Positions 49,125 through 61,425 are shown, numbered from the stretch's first letter. The stretch is DNA of 64,000 nt from Vicugna pacos (GCF_048564905.1 NC_132989.1:110648257-110712256); one strand, 5' to 3'. Numbers and translations: made by a program. The notes: generated by a model from the sequence alone, not told the origin.

Positions 49125-50900
49125 GCAGAATCTCAAAAAGAACAAATTCATTAGGTTCCAGTTTCACAAGCCATCAGCCCAGGTGTCCTGACAGTGTTTC
49201 TTTTTCTTATTTTTCTGTTGGGTACTTTCTATCTCCAGCTCCCATTCCTCCTCATGGCTTAATCCTAGTTTAGGAGAAACAATGTCCAGGGTTTCTTTGT
49301 CAGCTGAGTATCTTTCCCAATCTTGCCTTCTCCCCAGGGTTGCACCCAAGCTCCCAGAAGCACCGGTGGTATAGCATGGGGTGGGGATGGGAGATTGCAC
49401 CCGGTCCTTGGGCATCATGGGTTCATGCTGGTACCAGTGCAGATGTGTGTCCCATATCTGTCTGTCCATCTCCCTGACACTCCTGCCTGGACTGCAGGCA
49501 TTACCATGACCTTGCTGCTTTCTGCTGTTGCAGCCTCCTCACCAAACCTCAGGGTCTCTCAAGGTCTGCTGGCAGTCAGCACCCCTCCTGAGTTGCTCCC
49601 AAGCACTCAGGAAGACGTTCAGCTACTCACTGAGATTCTCAGTCCCACCCGTCCTCTCACCCCCAGTCCCCACCCCAGGAGTGAGGCCAAGTGCTCTCTG
49701 CTTCTAGATCCCTCAAGCCTACCTAGACACAGACTTCCTTCCTCAGAGACTCAAATCAGGGTCTAATATGATCCATTGTCTCTCCCTCAAATTGCAGAAT
49801 TGTTGTTTCTTCTGCAGAAAGAAAACTTCACTCCAGGTTCTTCGAAATCTTTTATTTTTGGCATAACCTTTGTGTTCCTGGGAGACTCTGTTTTAAATTT
49901 AAAAACTCTTTCCCTCCAAGTATTTCCTCTGTGTCATTGGTTCTGAAAGTGTCTCCTGAAATTCAGAAGCCAAGTGCTGACTTCTTTCTTTCCCTCTGCA
50001 TCCTTCCCATAGTAACCTATTCTGCTGGTAGTGAATATAAAGCCCCCTTTGCTGCCTAAATGGTGGAGAAAAGTCCAGAATTTTAAAAAAATAAAAACTA
50101 CTGGGGGCCGAGGGAAAGACTGGATGTCGTGTAGCCATGGAAAGAATGGCAGTACCTTAGTGATGGTACTTGGGATGCACACACTGGAAAAGGCTGACTC
50201 CTGCTAGAGGGTTCTTGGGTGGAGGCAAGTTCTGGGCACTGGGAGCTGGCCTGAGAGGGAATGCTGACTGCACAGTAATGACCGCTGAGGGTGCTGGGGA
50301 TCGGAGTGGCGAGGGAATGACTGGTGTGTGTTTGGACAAAAAGAGCTCTCTAGTGTGGAGCCCCAGATATCAACCAATGGTTCTATCTCAGGTAGAGTCC
50401 TTTTCAAGAAACGCTGTAGAAGACTTGTGTCTGTGGGTGGAATATGTGGGAAGGCTCCCCCAGACTACAATAAGAGAAAGGCTGTACACAGGATTTTTTT
50501 CCTTATGCCATCTGAGCATGTGTAGGGGGAGCTAAAAGGGTTTCATGACAGCTGCTGTTGATCCTACCCCACTTTGAAAATTCAGCTCCAATTTCATCCC
50601 CTTTCCTGAAGCTGCTGCATAACTCAAATTGACCTCTCCCTTCTCTGTATTCTGGAGAACCCGTTGTTCTGGCATTCCATCCTATACTGCATTGTATCAT
50701 TTGCATCGTTTGTGTTTAATGTCTTGCCTGCAAGATGAGGAGATCCCTTGCAATCAGTGCACAAGCATCGGCCTATCTCCTGTGTGCCTAGAGCTAAACT
50801 GGTCTCGAAGGCATGGGGCAAATGAAAAAGGAGAGAGCCAGCTGGGGGAGACACAGCAAGCTGTCTACTCGATATCCTTCCTCTCCTTCTTATGAGTACC
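49125..50900. other. Intergenic stretch, nothing assigned
   Basis: A pyrimidine-rich block at 49.15-49.77 kb gives a 147-codon plus-strand frame without family resemblance. It may be part of an old repeat I cannot name. Confidence 0.4.
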
Positions 50901-50904
50901 TATG

Positions 50905-51255
50905 CCCGGCTAATACACTGCATTTCCCAGCTCTGAAGGCCACGTGACAGGGTGCTGGCCAATGAATGGAGAGGACTGGGCAGGGCTCACAAGAAAGAGT
51001 TCAGACACAGTGGTGCATGCTCTTGGCCCTTTGTCCTTTGTCCACTTCAGAACACAGAACACAGAAATGCTGGGGGTGAAGAGGCTGTGTGACTGTGAGA
51101 AGGTAAACATGAGGACAGAAGCACATGGTACAGATGGCTGGGGGGCTGCACCCCTCTGGGCTTCTTGTTACGTGGAAACATACAAGAACAAGAAGACCCC
51201 GATTTAGTTACATGGCTGTACATTGAGTATTCAGCTTTGTGCAGCCGAACCAGCT
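50905..51255 (+). mobile_element. MaLR-like LTR fossil, strongly diverged
   Basis: It shows the pattern CATTTCCCAGCTCTGAAGGC, GCCACGTGACAGGGTGCTGG and CCAATGAATGG at the left, and a GTGCAGCCGAACC end at the right, as in old MLT1-like LTRs. Similarity in the middle is poor. It is a decayed ancient fossil, and the family is assigned from memory only. Confidence 0.45.
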
Positions 51256-51490
51256 CCTGGTGGATAGGCCAGGTATAGTTTTTTATCAGCTCAAACTTTT
51301 CCACCAAAGAAACCCTGAAGATGGAGGAAAGTGAAGAGGCAGGTGAAAGTTGTATCACTGAGGATCTTGGAGGCGAACCCAAGCAGCCATGTCTTTGAAG
51401 TTGTCGGCTTTTTCTTAGAAATGCATTTTTTAGAATTTTTCCTTCTCCTTACACATCTGTATTTATTTCCATATGTAAATAATGTCTTAA

Positions 51491-51880
51491 GTGAATTAAG
51501 TCAGACAGAGACAAATATATCACTTATACATGGAATCTTAAAAAAAGAAAAATTCTGTTTACACACCAAAAACAGACTCATGTACATAAAAAACAAACTA
51601 TGATTAGCAAAGGGGAAAGGGCAGAGGGAGGGATAAATTAGGGGTTAGGGATTAACAGACACACATGACTATGTATAAAATAGATTAAAAACAACAACAA
51701 GGACCTATTGTACAGCACAGAGAACTATATTCAATTTCTTAAAATAATATATAATGGAAAAGAATTTGAAAAGAAAAAATATATGTGTATGTAATATGTA
51801 TAACTGAGTCACTTTGCTGTACACTTGAAACTAACATTGTAAATCAACCACACTTCAATAAAAAATTTAAAAAAAAACAA
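51491..51880 (+). repeat. Young cetartiodactyl L1 3' end, 5'-truncated
   Basis: The copy starts at GTGAATTAAGTCAGACAGAG near the end of ORF2 and contains the typical GGACCTATTGTACAGCACAG and CTTTGCTGTACACTTGAAAC landmarks. It ends CTTCAATAAAAAATTT with an A-rich tail. AATGTCTTAA (51481-51490) and AATATCTTAA (51879-51888) look like its target duplication with one mismatch. It is a dead-on-arrival truncated copy. Confidence 0.8.
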
Positions 51881-51896
51881 TATCTTAACTCACCGG

Positions 51897-52378
51897 TTGT
51901 TTTGGGTTGAATTGTGTCCCCTACCAAAAAAAAAATACGTTTAAGAATTTGACACAACATTGTAAAATGACTATAACTCAATTAAAAAAAATACGTTTAA
52001 GTATTATCCCCTAGTACCTTAAAATGTGACCTTGTTTGGAAGTAGGGTCACTGCAGATATAAATAAGATGAGTTCATACTGGAGCCAGGTGGGCCCCTAA
52101 TCCAACATAACTGGTGCCTTTCTAAGAAGATAGTCATGTGAAGACAAACACACAGGGAGAATGGAGGACTGGAATGATGTATCTACAAGCCAAGGAATGC
52201 CAAAGATTGCGGGCAAACCACCAGAAGCCAGGAGAGACACAAAGAAGGATCCCCCCTACGTGTTTTAGACAGAGCATGGCTCTACTGGCACTTTGATTTC
52301 AGACTTCTAACCTCCAGAACTGTTTTAAGCCACCTAGTCTGTGGTTCTCACAGTTGTGGCAGCCCTAAGAAATAACAC
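51897..52378 (+). mobile_element. MaLR (MLT1-type) solo LTR fossil
   Basis: The segment begins GGGTTGAATTGTGTCCCCTA, contains the family landmarks ATGTGACCTTGTTTGGAAGT and CAAGCCAAGGAATGCCAAAG, and ends with TTTTAAGCCACCTAGTCTGT and the CAGCCCTAAGAAATAACAC edge. No internal region is attached. It is an old, broken mammalian fossil (ERVL-MaLR) predating the L1 tail inserted in it. Confidence 0.75.
51946..51990 (+). repeat. Micro-insertion of L1 3' tail inside an LTR fossil
   Basis: About 45 bases (ACACAACATTGTAAAATGAC, then TATAACTCAATTAAAAAAA) match the extreme 3' end of a cetartiodactyl L1. They are bracketed by ATACGTTTAAG at 51935-51945 and 51991-52001. This is a severely 5'-truncated retrotransposition event with its target duplication intact. 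Confidence 0.75.
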
Positions 52379-52379
52379 C

Positions 52380-53875
52380 AGCTAAACTGGTCCTCCACAG
52401 TTTTGAGTGAAACTATCATTCTAGAGAGAAACGCATATGTTGATCTTATAGATAATATTTGATGAGTGTGTAAGATGAAAAGAAAGAGAAAGAATCCAGA
52501 GGAATGTGGAGAGATCCAGGTTGAATGGTCTGGGGAGTGAATCAATGTTAATGAGGATGTACTGTGGAAGTGCCCAGAAGACAACTTGAGAGGCTTGACC
52601 TCTGGCCAGAGTTGGAACCCTAACTCTAAATTTGAGCTAAAGAGCATAAGATACCTTGAGCTTTAGACTTGACTCATCTGCCAAGGAGATGAGTGTTAAA
52701 GTGAACAGGGCCAAGGGCTGAGTTTTTATGCTGTACAGTGGGTGGCCCTGAGTGGCGTGACCTAAAGTGCCCTGAGAGTCCCCTGTTGGTCTTAAGGCAT
52801 ATTCAGGAGCATGAAAAAGGAGAGAAACAGACCCACTGGGGCCAGGGCATGTTAAGTTGGCTCACAAATGACTACAAATGGACCCAGCTTCTTGGATTTC
52901 TTGGCTTTCCTTGATTTGGGGTGACTTCTGCTAAGCCACTTAAACAGAAAGGTCCAAGCCACAGCCCAGCTTGTTCTGCTCTGAATCCATATTCACAAGT
53001 GTAGCACCCTAGAAGTGGCTGACTGACTTTGACAGGTGATTGGTTAGACTCTTCTGAGCCCCTTTACTCCAGTAATTTTTTTTAAGTCATTGCAATAGCT
53101 CTGAATATACAAACCAAGCAAAAAGACGTGGTGTGGGAGGTAGAAAAGGGAATTAGGTGGCAATGAGCCTGGGAAGGGAACAGGGGATGGAATTAGGGAG
53201 CATATGAGGGTGTGTGTGTGTTCACCTGCTTATGCCTGCCTGCACTCGGCGTATGAGTTGATGAAGATCTGGATCTGGTAGCAGGGAAACCCAATAATAA
53301 AAATAGAGATAGATGTGGCTTTGAAAGGAGCTCAAATGTGAAAGTTGCAAGGTTTTGTCGTTACTGGTATGTAAATGAGAAGATTGTACAGGAGAAGTAA
53401 CAATGTCTACATTTGCTGCCTTGGCTTCAAATTGATCCGTGTTATGGCTCATTGCTTAATAACTGCTGACTTTCTGTCCCTGGCCAGTACCTCGGAGAAT
53501 TTCAAATTGAGCCCCCAGCCCAAAATATGCAGAATGTGAAATTCTACCAGGTGAGAGTCATTCTTTCTGATCCTGGCCAACTTCGGGTCTTCAAGATTTC
53601 TCTAAGGGATAAATACTCCAGGGAGTGCTAACATCTTAAACCTTTATCACTTAATGCCTGATAGAGAGGATTAGTGGATTAGCCCAGCGTTGGCAGGAGT
53701 AATAAAACGGATAAAAGAAGAAAAATAGTGATGGAAGTTACCAATAAAAAAGCACCTACTTTGCTTTTGCCTAGAGCTGATCTTACTGCCTCTGTCTAGT
53801 GTGGACCCTGAGAAAATTCTGACCCTGGTTCATTTGCTAAGGTGGTGAAGATTTTATATTTTAGGGTCATTGATT
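52380..53875. other. Intergenic stretch, nothing assigned
   Basis: No confident repeat, exon or regulatory cluster seen. Confidence 0.4.
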
Positions 53876-53879
53876 ACTC

Positions 53880-54075
53880 ACTGAAGGCTGCATGGGCAAA
53901 GACCCTGAGGCAGCCCATTGTGTTTGGCTATTTGAAGAAAATAGAGGAGACCACTGTGATTGAGTGTGGGGGGAAATAGGAGGTGCAATCAAAGTAGAGG
54001 AACCTCAGTAAAACCTCATAGGCATTTTGTAAGTACTCTGCCTTATAGTCAGAAAGATCACAGGTGTGGACTATT
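53880..54075 (+). repeat. Ancient interspersed repeat, probably the same consensus as 27.0 kb
   Basis: GGCTGCATGGGCAAAGACCC, TGAGGCAG and a GGCTATTTGAAGAAAATAGA block match a downstream part of the repeat family seen near 27.0 kb, as I recall its consensus. Divergence is high. Confidence 0.4.
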
Positions 54076-54079
54076 GTAT

Positions 54080-56090
54080 AAGAAGATTCTTCATGATTTA
54101 AGGTAGAAAGTTGGAGATTGTGTGGACTCATCAGAATGTTAGAAAATAAAACAGACGTTTATAAAAAAAACTTTGTGAAAGACAATTATGGAGAGAGCCC
54201 TAACTTGAAACCAGCAGCTGTCACCTCCCAGTGTGAAGGCTCCGGAAGATGCTCGAGGACTATCACACCGACTAATGGGACCCGCTCCAGGCAGAGCTGA
54301 CTGGGAGCGCAAGGATACCCACATGCAGAGCGAAAGCTGGGGTGGCCCTGGGTGACTGGCTTTGTCCCTGCTGCGAGCCCCTAGCACTGACTCAACTTCT
54401 TGTACAGCCACACCTCCGCGGACTCCTTTCCTCCCCAGACCGGGGGTCCTGCGCATGCACCTCACACCCAGCTGCCTGGTCTTAGGGACCTAGAGGCACA
54501 ACAAGAAAACTACTTCTTAGAGAGCACCTGGGCTCTCTTTTTACTTCTTGTTTCCTTATCTCTGGCCTCAGAGTAAAGTCAGGAGCTACGCAAAGAAGCA
54601 AGAAACCTCAATCAGTGGATCGGATTTCTTTCCAAAACCAGTACAGTTGACTGTCTTCTTTCAGAGACGCCGGGTAGGTAGCATCGCGGAGGAAAAAGAA
54701 GTCCCAGTGACAACTAGTTTTTGGTGCCGTCTCGGATATTGACCAGCTGTGTGAACCCGACCAGTGAACTAGAGAAATGAACGTTGCAAGCCTGACCCTG
54801 GCCTTCAGGAGCCGCCCTCCTCCCCAGGAAGATCCCATAGGCTGTCATTGCTTATACCAGCCAGCCCCTGTGTGCCCGCCTCCATCCCCAATGCCTTCAT
54901 GGGAGGGGTAAGAAAGGACCGGGAGACAAGCCAGACTGAACTCATTCCTACTTGAATTAGGAGACTTGGAGACATGAGGCAAAGAACAGCGTAACCCGGC
55001 AGCAGAGGAAGTAAGTGCAGGGAGGGGCTGGAGGGAGACCCGCCAGGGTGCATACAGGTGGGGTGGCCTGTCGGTAGAGCCTATCTGAGGAACCTCTGGT
55101 GTCAAAACTCATCTACTGGAGAGCACCTTACTGGAAAGGAAATCCGTTTCAGGGGATGATTCTAGGTCACAAACCCTCACCGAGCAAATGGCTATGACTT
55201 TGGAGCAGAATTGGGGAGAGGGCTGAGAGCCTCTCCCCACATATTCATTGGAATTACTCTCCTCCCAGCCCTAAGTGGGCAGCCCATTTCTGTGAAAACC
55301 CCAAAACAGTCATGCACATTGTTCACCCAGTTTCAGCACTGGCTGAATTCTCAACCTTTCTCTGTTTGTACAAGTAGAGTTAAAGGTTCCGGAAAGTACC
55401 GTGGAGATATCTGGGAGTAATTGCAGGGCTTAACATTCACCCCACCCTGTTCAATGCAGCCCTCCCCACTGCTTCCCTCCCCTGTGTCCTGAAAGTACCT
55501 TCGACCACACCTCTCTCTTTCTGGATAAGCACAGTGACCTCAGTAACCCCCGAGGCACCCGTGGGGCTAGGCTGAGAATGGCACCCAGGTCTGGGACGGG
55601 GTCACATGTAAGTCAGGTCAGGGAGGGAGGGGACCTGACACCTTGTCTTTGCGCTCTACTCCCCAGCTGGCCTCAAAAAGCCACACTACAGAGGGCAGTG
55701 CTCACGGGAGGCACCACTGGATCACTGCCACAACACAGCCTTGGCTGGAACCCAAAGGCAGGTGCAGGTGTTTATCCTTTCTCTGTGACTCCAAAATCCA
55801 AAAGTTCTGAAAACCAATGTTCTTTGTAACTCATTTAGTGGCAAAAACTGACTTAACATCATGTGAGTCTATGTGTATACTTTATCTCATTTAGAGCAAA
55901 TCATGTTTTTGCTGCATAAATATTGAAGGATGTGATTTTGGGGGTGCTACCCAAGAGCTTCCTGGGGGTGCTAGGCGTTTTATAGTGTACAAACTGTGTT
56001 GCCTTTCCATATCTGAACATTTTTTTTTAATGAACTTGAGAAAGGGTGAGAATTCTGAAATCCATCTGGTTCCTAAGGTTTTGGATAGGG
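54080..56090. other. Intergenic stretch with one unexplained shared segment
   Basis: Apart from the segment at 55052-55122, which recurs near 60.25 kb, nothing is recognisable. Confidence 0.4.
55052..55122 (+). repeat. Segment shared with 60.25 kb
   Basis: CATACAGGTGGGGTGGCCTG, AGCCTATCTGAGGAACCTCT, GGTGTCAAAACTCATCTACT and GGAGAG recur at about 60245-60314 with few differences. The flanks are unrelated. I do not recognise the repeat family. Confidence 0.75.
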
Positions 56091-56094
56091 AATT

Positions 56095-56830
56095 GTGGAC
56101 ATAAAAATTGTATACAGGTGGCTGATAAGCACATGAAAAGGTGGTGAACATGATTAGCCACCAGGGAACTGGAATGAGTTACCACCTCACACCCAATGGA
56201 ACGGCCGTAATTAAAAAAAAAAAAAAAAAAGCCACCAGAACCAAGTTCTGACAAGGACGTAGGGACACTAGAACCTCATTCACTGTTGGTGGAAGTGTAA
56301 ACTGGTGTAGCCACTTCAGAAAACTATCTGGCAGTTCTTCGAAAAGTTAAACACAGCCACCATAAGACCCAGCTACTCTCCTCCTGGATATATATCTGAG
56401 AGAAATGAAACTTATGTCCACACAAAAGTCTGTGTGCAAATGTTCATGGCAGCACTGTTCATGGCAGCCCCAAAACTGGAAACAACTCAAATGTCCATCA
56501 ATTGATGGATGTATAAAGAAAATGTATATCCGTGCAATGGGGTATTATTCAGCTGTAAAAGGAATGAAGCACTGATGCAACATAGATGACTCCTGAAAAC
56601 ATTCTGCCACATGAAAGAAGCCAGTCACAAAAGGCCACAGATTTCATGATTCCATTTATATAAAAAATGTCCAGAGTAGGCAAATCCCTGGAGACAGAAA
56701 GTAGATTCGTGGTTGCCAGGGATTGAGAGAGGGTGGAATACACTAAAAAACACTGTGTTGTGTACTTTAAATGGGTGAACTGTACAGTGTGTGAATGATG
56801 TCTCAATAAAGCTGTTTAAACAGAAATAAA
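56095..56830 (+). repeat. L1 fragment: ORF2 end plus 3' UTR
   Basis: It contains GGTGGCTGATAAGCACATGA, TTCACTGTTGGTGGAAGTGT, AATGTCCATCAATTGATGGA and TATTATTCAGCTGTAAAAGG, then ATTCCATTTATATAAAAAAT and ends AATGATGTCTCAATAAAGCT. These are the standard landmarks of an L1M/L1MA ORF2 terminus. It is full of changes and non-functional. Confidence 0.85.
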
Positions 56831-56898
56831 TAAAAATTGAGTCTGATAGTTACAGCTGTGGCTAATTCAGAACAAGGCAGGAGAGTGTCAGGGCATGT

Positions 56899-57228
56899 GC
56901 TATGGACTGAATGTTGGAGTCCCTGCAAGATTCGTAAGTTGACATCCTAACCCCTAAGGTGATGGGAGGAAATGAAGCCTTTGAGCGCTGAATAGGTCAT
57001 GAGGGTGGTGCCCCCATGAATGGGATTAGTGCTCTCATGAAAGAGGCTCCACAGAGCTCCCTTGCCTGTGAAAAGACAGCCGTCCAGGAAGAAGAGCCTC
57101 ACCAGTCTATCGACACCAGGATCTTGGACTTCCCGGCCTGCAGAACTCTAAGAAACCAATGCTTCTTGTTTATAAGCCACCTACTTTATAGTATTTTGTT
57201 GGAGCAGCCCGAAAGCACTAAAATAGCA
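56899..57228 (+). mobile_element. MaLR (MST/MLT1-type) LTR fossil
   Basis: Landmarks are TGCTATGGACTGAATGTTGG at the start, GGTCATGAGGGTGGTGCCCC and AATGGGATTAGTGCTCTCAT in the middle, and TTTATAAGCCACCTACTTTA with AGCAGCCCGAAAGCACTAAA at the end. It is a diverged solo LTR with no coding part. The exact subfamily is uncertain. Confidence 0.7.
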
Positions 57229-57234
57229 TCTTGG

Positions 57235-59400
57235 GACATTCTTAGGCCCTCCATAAAGGATGAAAAGGGGAAACTGGCCAGAAACAGGCTGCTGCAGTAG
57301 TAGAAGCCTCAGAGGGATTCCTCCCAGTGGGCAAAACACGCCAACGGCCATGAGAGTCAGAGGTCTGACCACACACCTCACCGTCCTCAACCGACAGGCC
57401 TTGTGGGTCCAGCTGGGGATCTCCCATGGCAGGCGCTGTCCTTGACCAGCCACAGGGCACGCTGCTCTCCCTCCACTAGCCAGAAGGGGCGTTAAGATCT
57501 TTCCTGCAGCAGGTGTACGTGGCAGTTGCTCCCCTTGAGCTGCACAGTCTTACAGAGGGTGTGCATCTGGTGGTTCATTCACTCCTCAGTCAAGAAGTGA
57601 AGAAGTTCAAAGTAGCAGGAGAGGATCATAACTAAACCCACAGAGGAGGGGACCTTCCCAGAGATTGTGGAATGTGAGGCAAACAAGCAGCTCTTGGGAC
57701 AATTTCTGGTTACGGTGGTTGAGTTGTGGGCCTGGAGCTTGACAGGGAGGAAGCCAGAGGAATAAACAGTCCAGCTCTCTTCTCCCGCCCTCCATCTGCT
57801 GCCCGTGCTTCCCAATGGCTGCACCCAACCAGGAACAAGAGCAAGGGAGGCTGTGGATGAGTCCACCCCTGTCAGCCTCCTGAGGACAGAGCAGAGTGAA
57901 GAAAGGTGGAGAGCTCATCAGGTGGGCAAAGGAGGGCAGCCCAGGCAACCAGGAAGTGGCTCCAGGCTTTGGAAGTCAGACATCAGCCAACACTCATCAC
58001 CTGTCTGAGCCCGACCCTGTGCATGGAGCTCTAAGAGACAAGACGTAGTTGTAAGGATAAGACCCAGTCACTTGACAAGACAATTGTGATTACAAAACAG
58101 AATATGTGTTCAATTAGGTAGAAGACACAATAAATGCCAAAGGAACTCAGAGATGTAAGAAACCCCTCCTTGCAGTGGGGTGATAAGGGAAGAATTCCTG
58201 GGTCGGAATTTTATTGCTTTTGGTCAAAGGCCAAGACTCATAGAACAAAGAACAAATACAATGTGATGTTTTAAGTAAATTATGGCTATGCACATGGAAT
58301 AAAGAGAAACTGAGCTTCCTAGCATAGACGAGGTTGATCTCTGACCAAGGACACGGTGGGCAGATCAGATGTGTCTGGATGACACTTTGTGGCTTTGAAC
58401 AACTGTCCTCTCTCACGTTGCAGTATCCTTTACAGCAGTAGCCAGCAGCCAAGATCTCACCACATGGGAGGAGACGTTACCTCCACCTCTCTTCCAACCT
58501 GCTCCATGGTGCCAAGGTTCTTTCTCAAAGAAGAGACTCAAGAAAATAACTCCCACGTGCAGGAGGAAGCTCTGGTTTGGGTTCTTTCAGCAAGACTCTT
58601 CTCTGTTCAGCTTCTCCCAGCTCTTCACACCCTCAGAGAAGCAAGAAAAGGAACTAATATCTATTGCCTGAAATACTATGTTATCTGGATTCTTCCAAGG
58701 TAGTGGGACAGGAAACCACTTAAAAGCCATAGTTTTTCATCCATTCCTTCCCTTCCATCCCAGTCCCCACCTTTTTGACACCTTGGTGACGGGTCTTCTT
58801 GCTTTCCTGTCTTCTCCCCTTTCTCTGACATTACCTACTTGGTGTCCCTGTATTTTTCTCTTTCCTGAGATAGAATCCAATGAGAAGGTGAAGGTGAGAC
58901 CATGTTGAATTACAGGGGAGCAGTAAGTCACACATAACTAGGGCTTCCCAATCTAGGATCTAAAAACTACCCTAGATGGAAGATGTCCAGGTTATTTTAC
59001 CTTGGAGTCCTCCAGAAAGAATGAAGATCTAACATGATGTGTTCTGCCCTCATTGGCATTCATCTGCATTGGAAGATGCTGGCCTCCTGTTATTTAATTT
59101 CCCTTTAATAAATAAAGACCCATGTGCTGACTGTTTTAGGACTTGGTAGTAGGAAAGTCTGTCTCTGCTGACAGATGGTTGTGCTTCCTTTTATGAGCTA
59201 AAGCAAACTGTAGAACTCACTGTGTTTCTTTTTATTCCTTGGAAGTTGAGATGCTCAGAGTTATGTGCTTATTTGCATCAGTTTTACAATAATCTACTCC
59301 CCTTTGTTACATGGCTTTTATTCTTTTATTGTTATTATAGAATTTTTTACTTCTCTAGTTCTCCTAAGTTTCCTCAAGTTCTTTTCTGAAGAAGGTTGGG
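57235..59400. other. Intergenic stretch, nothing assigned
   Basis: Several short opposing open frames (for example 57.6-57.9 kb and 58.4-58.7 kb) lack any similarity I know. No clear repeat. Confidence 0.4.
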
Positions 59401-59520
59401 GATAGATGGATAGTTGGATGAATGGGTGGTTGGATGGATGGATGGATGGATGGATGGATAAGGAGGCAGGCAGATGATACATAGATAAATAGATGGATGG
59501 ACAGACAAACCAGTTGGACT
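59401..59520. repeat. (TGGA)n microsatellite, imperfect at the edges
   Basis: A pure core of TGGA units lies at about 59430-59459, flanked by degenerate GATA/GGAT/TTGG units on both sides. Confidence 0.9.
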
Positions 59521-59644
59521 GAATTGTGAGTAAGGGAAAGACAGCCTCCAGCACAGTTCCTCTCCTGGATCTTCCTTTGTATGCCATGGACCTACCTTCT
59601 CTTTCAAAGATCCAAAGCTTTCTATTTTAATCAAAATTGTCTTG

Positions 59645-59870
59645 ATAGGCTATGTAGCACAGTAGCGAAGAATATGGCTCTGGAATCAGCATCAGATACA
59701 AACTCCAAGTAGCTACTGTATCTGTGTAAATACAAGACGCTTACCCTTGGTTTCCTCATCTGTAAAATGAGTATAATAGTATTTTCTGTATCATACAGTT
59801 GTTTGAGGTTTCAATTAGATAATACATGTAAATTGCTGAATATGGTCTACATAACACAAAAGATAACATT
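59645..59870 (+). repeat. MIR SINE, long copy
   Basis: AGCGAAGAATATGGCTCTGG, TTACCCTTGGTTTCCTCATC, TGTAAAATGAGTATAATAGT and AATACATGTAAATTGCTGAA are MIR landmarks over nearly the full length. Confidence 0.75.
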
Positions 59871-60244
59871 GGTTATAAGAATAACATTGGTTATTATAAT
59901 TCCTCAATTATGTGACCTCCTTCTTATCTTCTTTGATCCTTTCCTCTCCACGTGCTCATCATCATATGTTTGGACAATCACGGTAGCCTTTTAACTTGCC
60001 TTAGAATTAAGAATCTTACAGCTGAAAAGGATGGCCTAACTCAACACCCCGTTTTACCAAAATAAACTAGGGACTTGATAAGAGAAGTGTCATGCCTATG
60101 TGACACAGCCACAACATGGACTTCAGCAGATGGAGGCACTTGGCAATGTCTAGGTATAACTGGTCAACCGTAGGGCACTTTAAATCTTTAAGGAACCACC
60201 TGGGAGGAGAACTCAGCTGTTCTCGCTTCAAGGGTATTCCTTCA

Positions 60245-60314
60245 TACAGGTGGGTGGCCTGTTGGTACAGCCTATCTGAGGAACCTCTGGTGTCAAGACT
60301 CAGCTACTGGAGAG
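60245..60314 (+). repeat. Segment shared with 55.06 kb
   Basis: Second copy of the unidentified segment (CATACAGGTGGGTGGCCTGT through CAGCTACTGGAGAG). It lies immediately before the 65-bp tandem duplication, which has no counterpart at 55 kb. Confidence 0.75.
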
Positions 60315-60363
60315 AAGGATCCAAGTGTGAGGAGCTCAGACCAGGAGCAAAACTGTAGGCAGA

Positions 60364-60491
60364 GAATGAAAATTTGGAAAAGATAATGGGCTTCAGTCCA
60401 GCCTCCTGGTTGCAAGTCTGGATCCCAAGAATGAACATTTGAAAAAGAATGGGCTTTAGTCCAGCCTCCTGGATGCAAGTCTGGATCCCAA
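60364..60491. repeat. Direct tandem duplication, 65-bp and 63-bp units
   Basis: Unit 1 (60364-60428) and unit 2 (60429-60491) both run from GAATGAA through GTCCAGCCTCCTGG to GCAAGTCTGGATCCCAA. They differ at about half a dozen positions. Only two copies are present. Confidence 0.85.
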
Positions 60492-60499
60492 GACGAGTG

Positions 60500-61425
60500 A
60501 CAACCATATGAAAACTGAAGGAGCTGGCCACCAAATCTGTTACATGTTGGGATTCAAGTAATGTGTAGCTATGAGACCCCTTAATGCCCAGGGAATGTGG
60601 TCCTCTCTCCCCATTCTCCTGCAGCCCACAGCCTGGCTTCTGCCTCCCCAGGAAAGATCATGGCATCAGGGGGGTGTTGTGTTGGACAAGGGCAGGGCCT
60701 CCTAAACCTGACGGGGGGGAGGGGCACACACCTGTGAGAGCCTTTGAACTCCTTGGGGCAGAGGGCTGCTTTGCAAGACCTCGAGCCCTTGTGTGATCCT
60801 AGTGAGTTGTCAACAAGCCAGTGAAAGTTACATATTCATGATGCTGGGATGATGACTTGTCTCTGCAGGTACCTGAAGGCAGGGAAATCTGGAGGAGAGT
60901 CACAAAGAAGTAGAAGCTCTGCCTCAGGGGAGGGCTCGTGTTCCAGACCTTCTCCACACTTCAGCGTCGCCGCAAGCCCCAGTCATTGCTCCTTGGACCA
61001 CAGCCCAGGATCTTCAGGGAGCACAGACGGGGTTGTGCCACTCCTTGAAAACCTTTGACTCACGCCCTGCCCTTTGGAATGCTCTTCAGACTGCATGACA
61101 TTAGAGCTCCATCTTGTCAGTGTCCCAAACCTCAGGATCTCCCGGAGCCTTTATTGCAAACCCACATTTTGGAGCCTGTTCTAAGCAGAATGTCTGAGGG
61201 TGTCCCCACAGTTCCCAGGCCTTGATATCCATCCACATCTGGTGTAGGATCCAGGCAGGAAGGCCCCTGGAACGCAGGACCCAGTCAGGCCAGGACCTCA
61301 GCCACTTACGCAAAAAGGGCTGGCAGGGTGCAGCCAGAGAGCATCCGCTCTCCCAGTCTTCCACCAAAACTGTGCTCACCACAGGACCTTTGCTCCTGAT
61401 GGTCTGAGGTGAGCATCCCCCTCAC
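60500..61425. other. Intergenic stretch, nothing assigned
   Basis: Moderately GC-rich DNA with no recognised element. Confidence 0.4.

Noticed and set aside
49323-49766. 147-codon plus-strand frame upstream of TRIO
   Set aside because: Low-complexity Ser/Pro/Thr-rich translation in a pyrimidine-rich block with no similarity I can name; probably chance.
51630-51655. Telomere-like AATTAGGGGTTAGGGATTA
   Set aside because: It belongs to the 3' end of the young L1 copy, where this motif is a normal part of the element.
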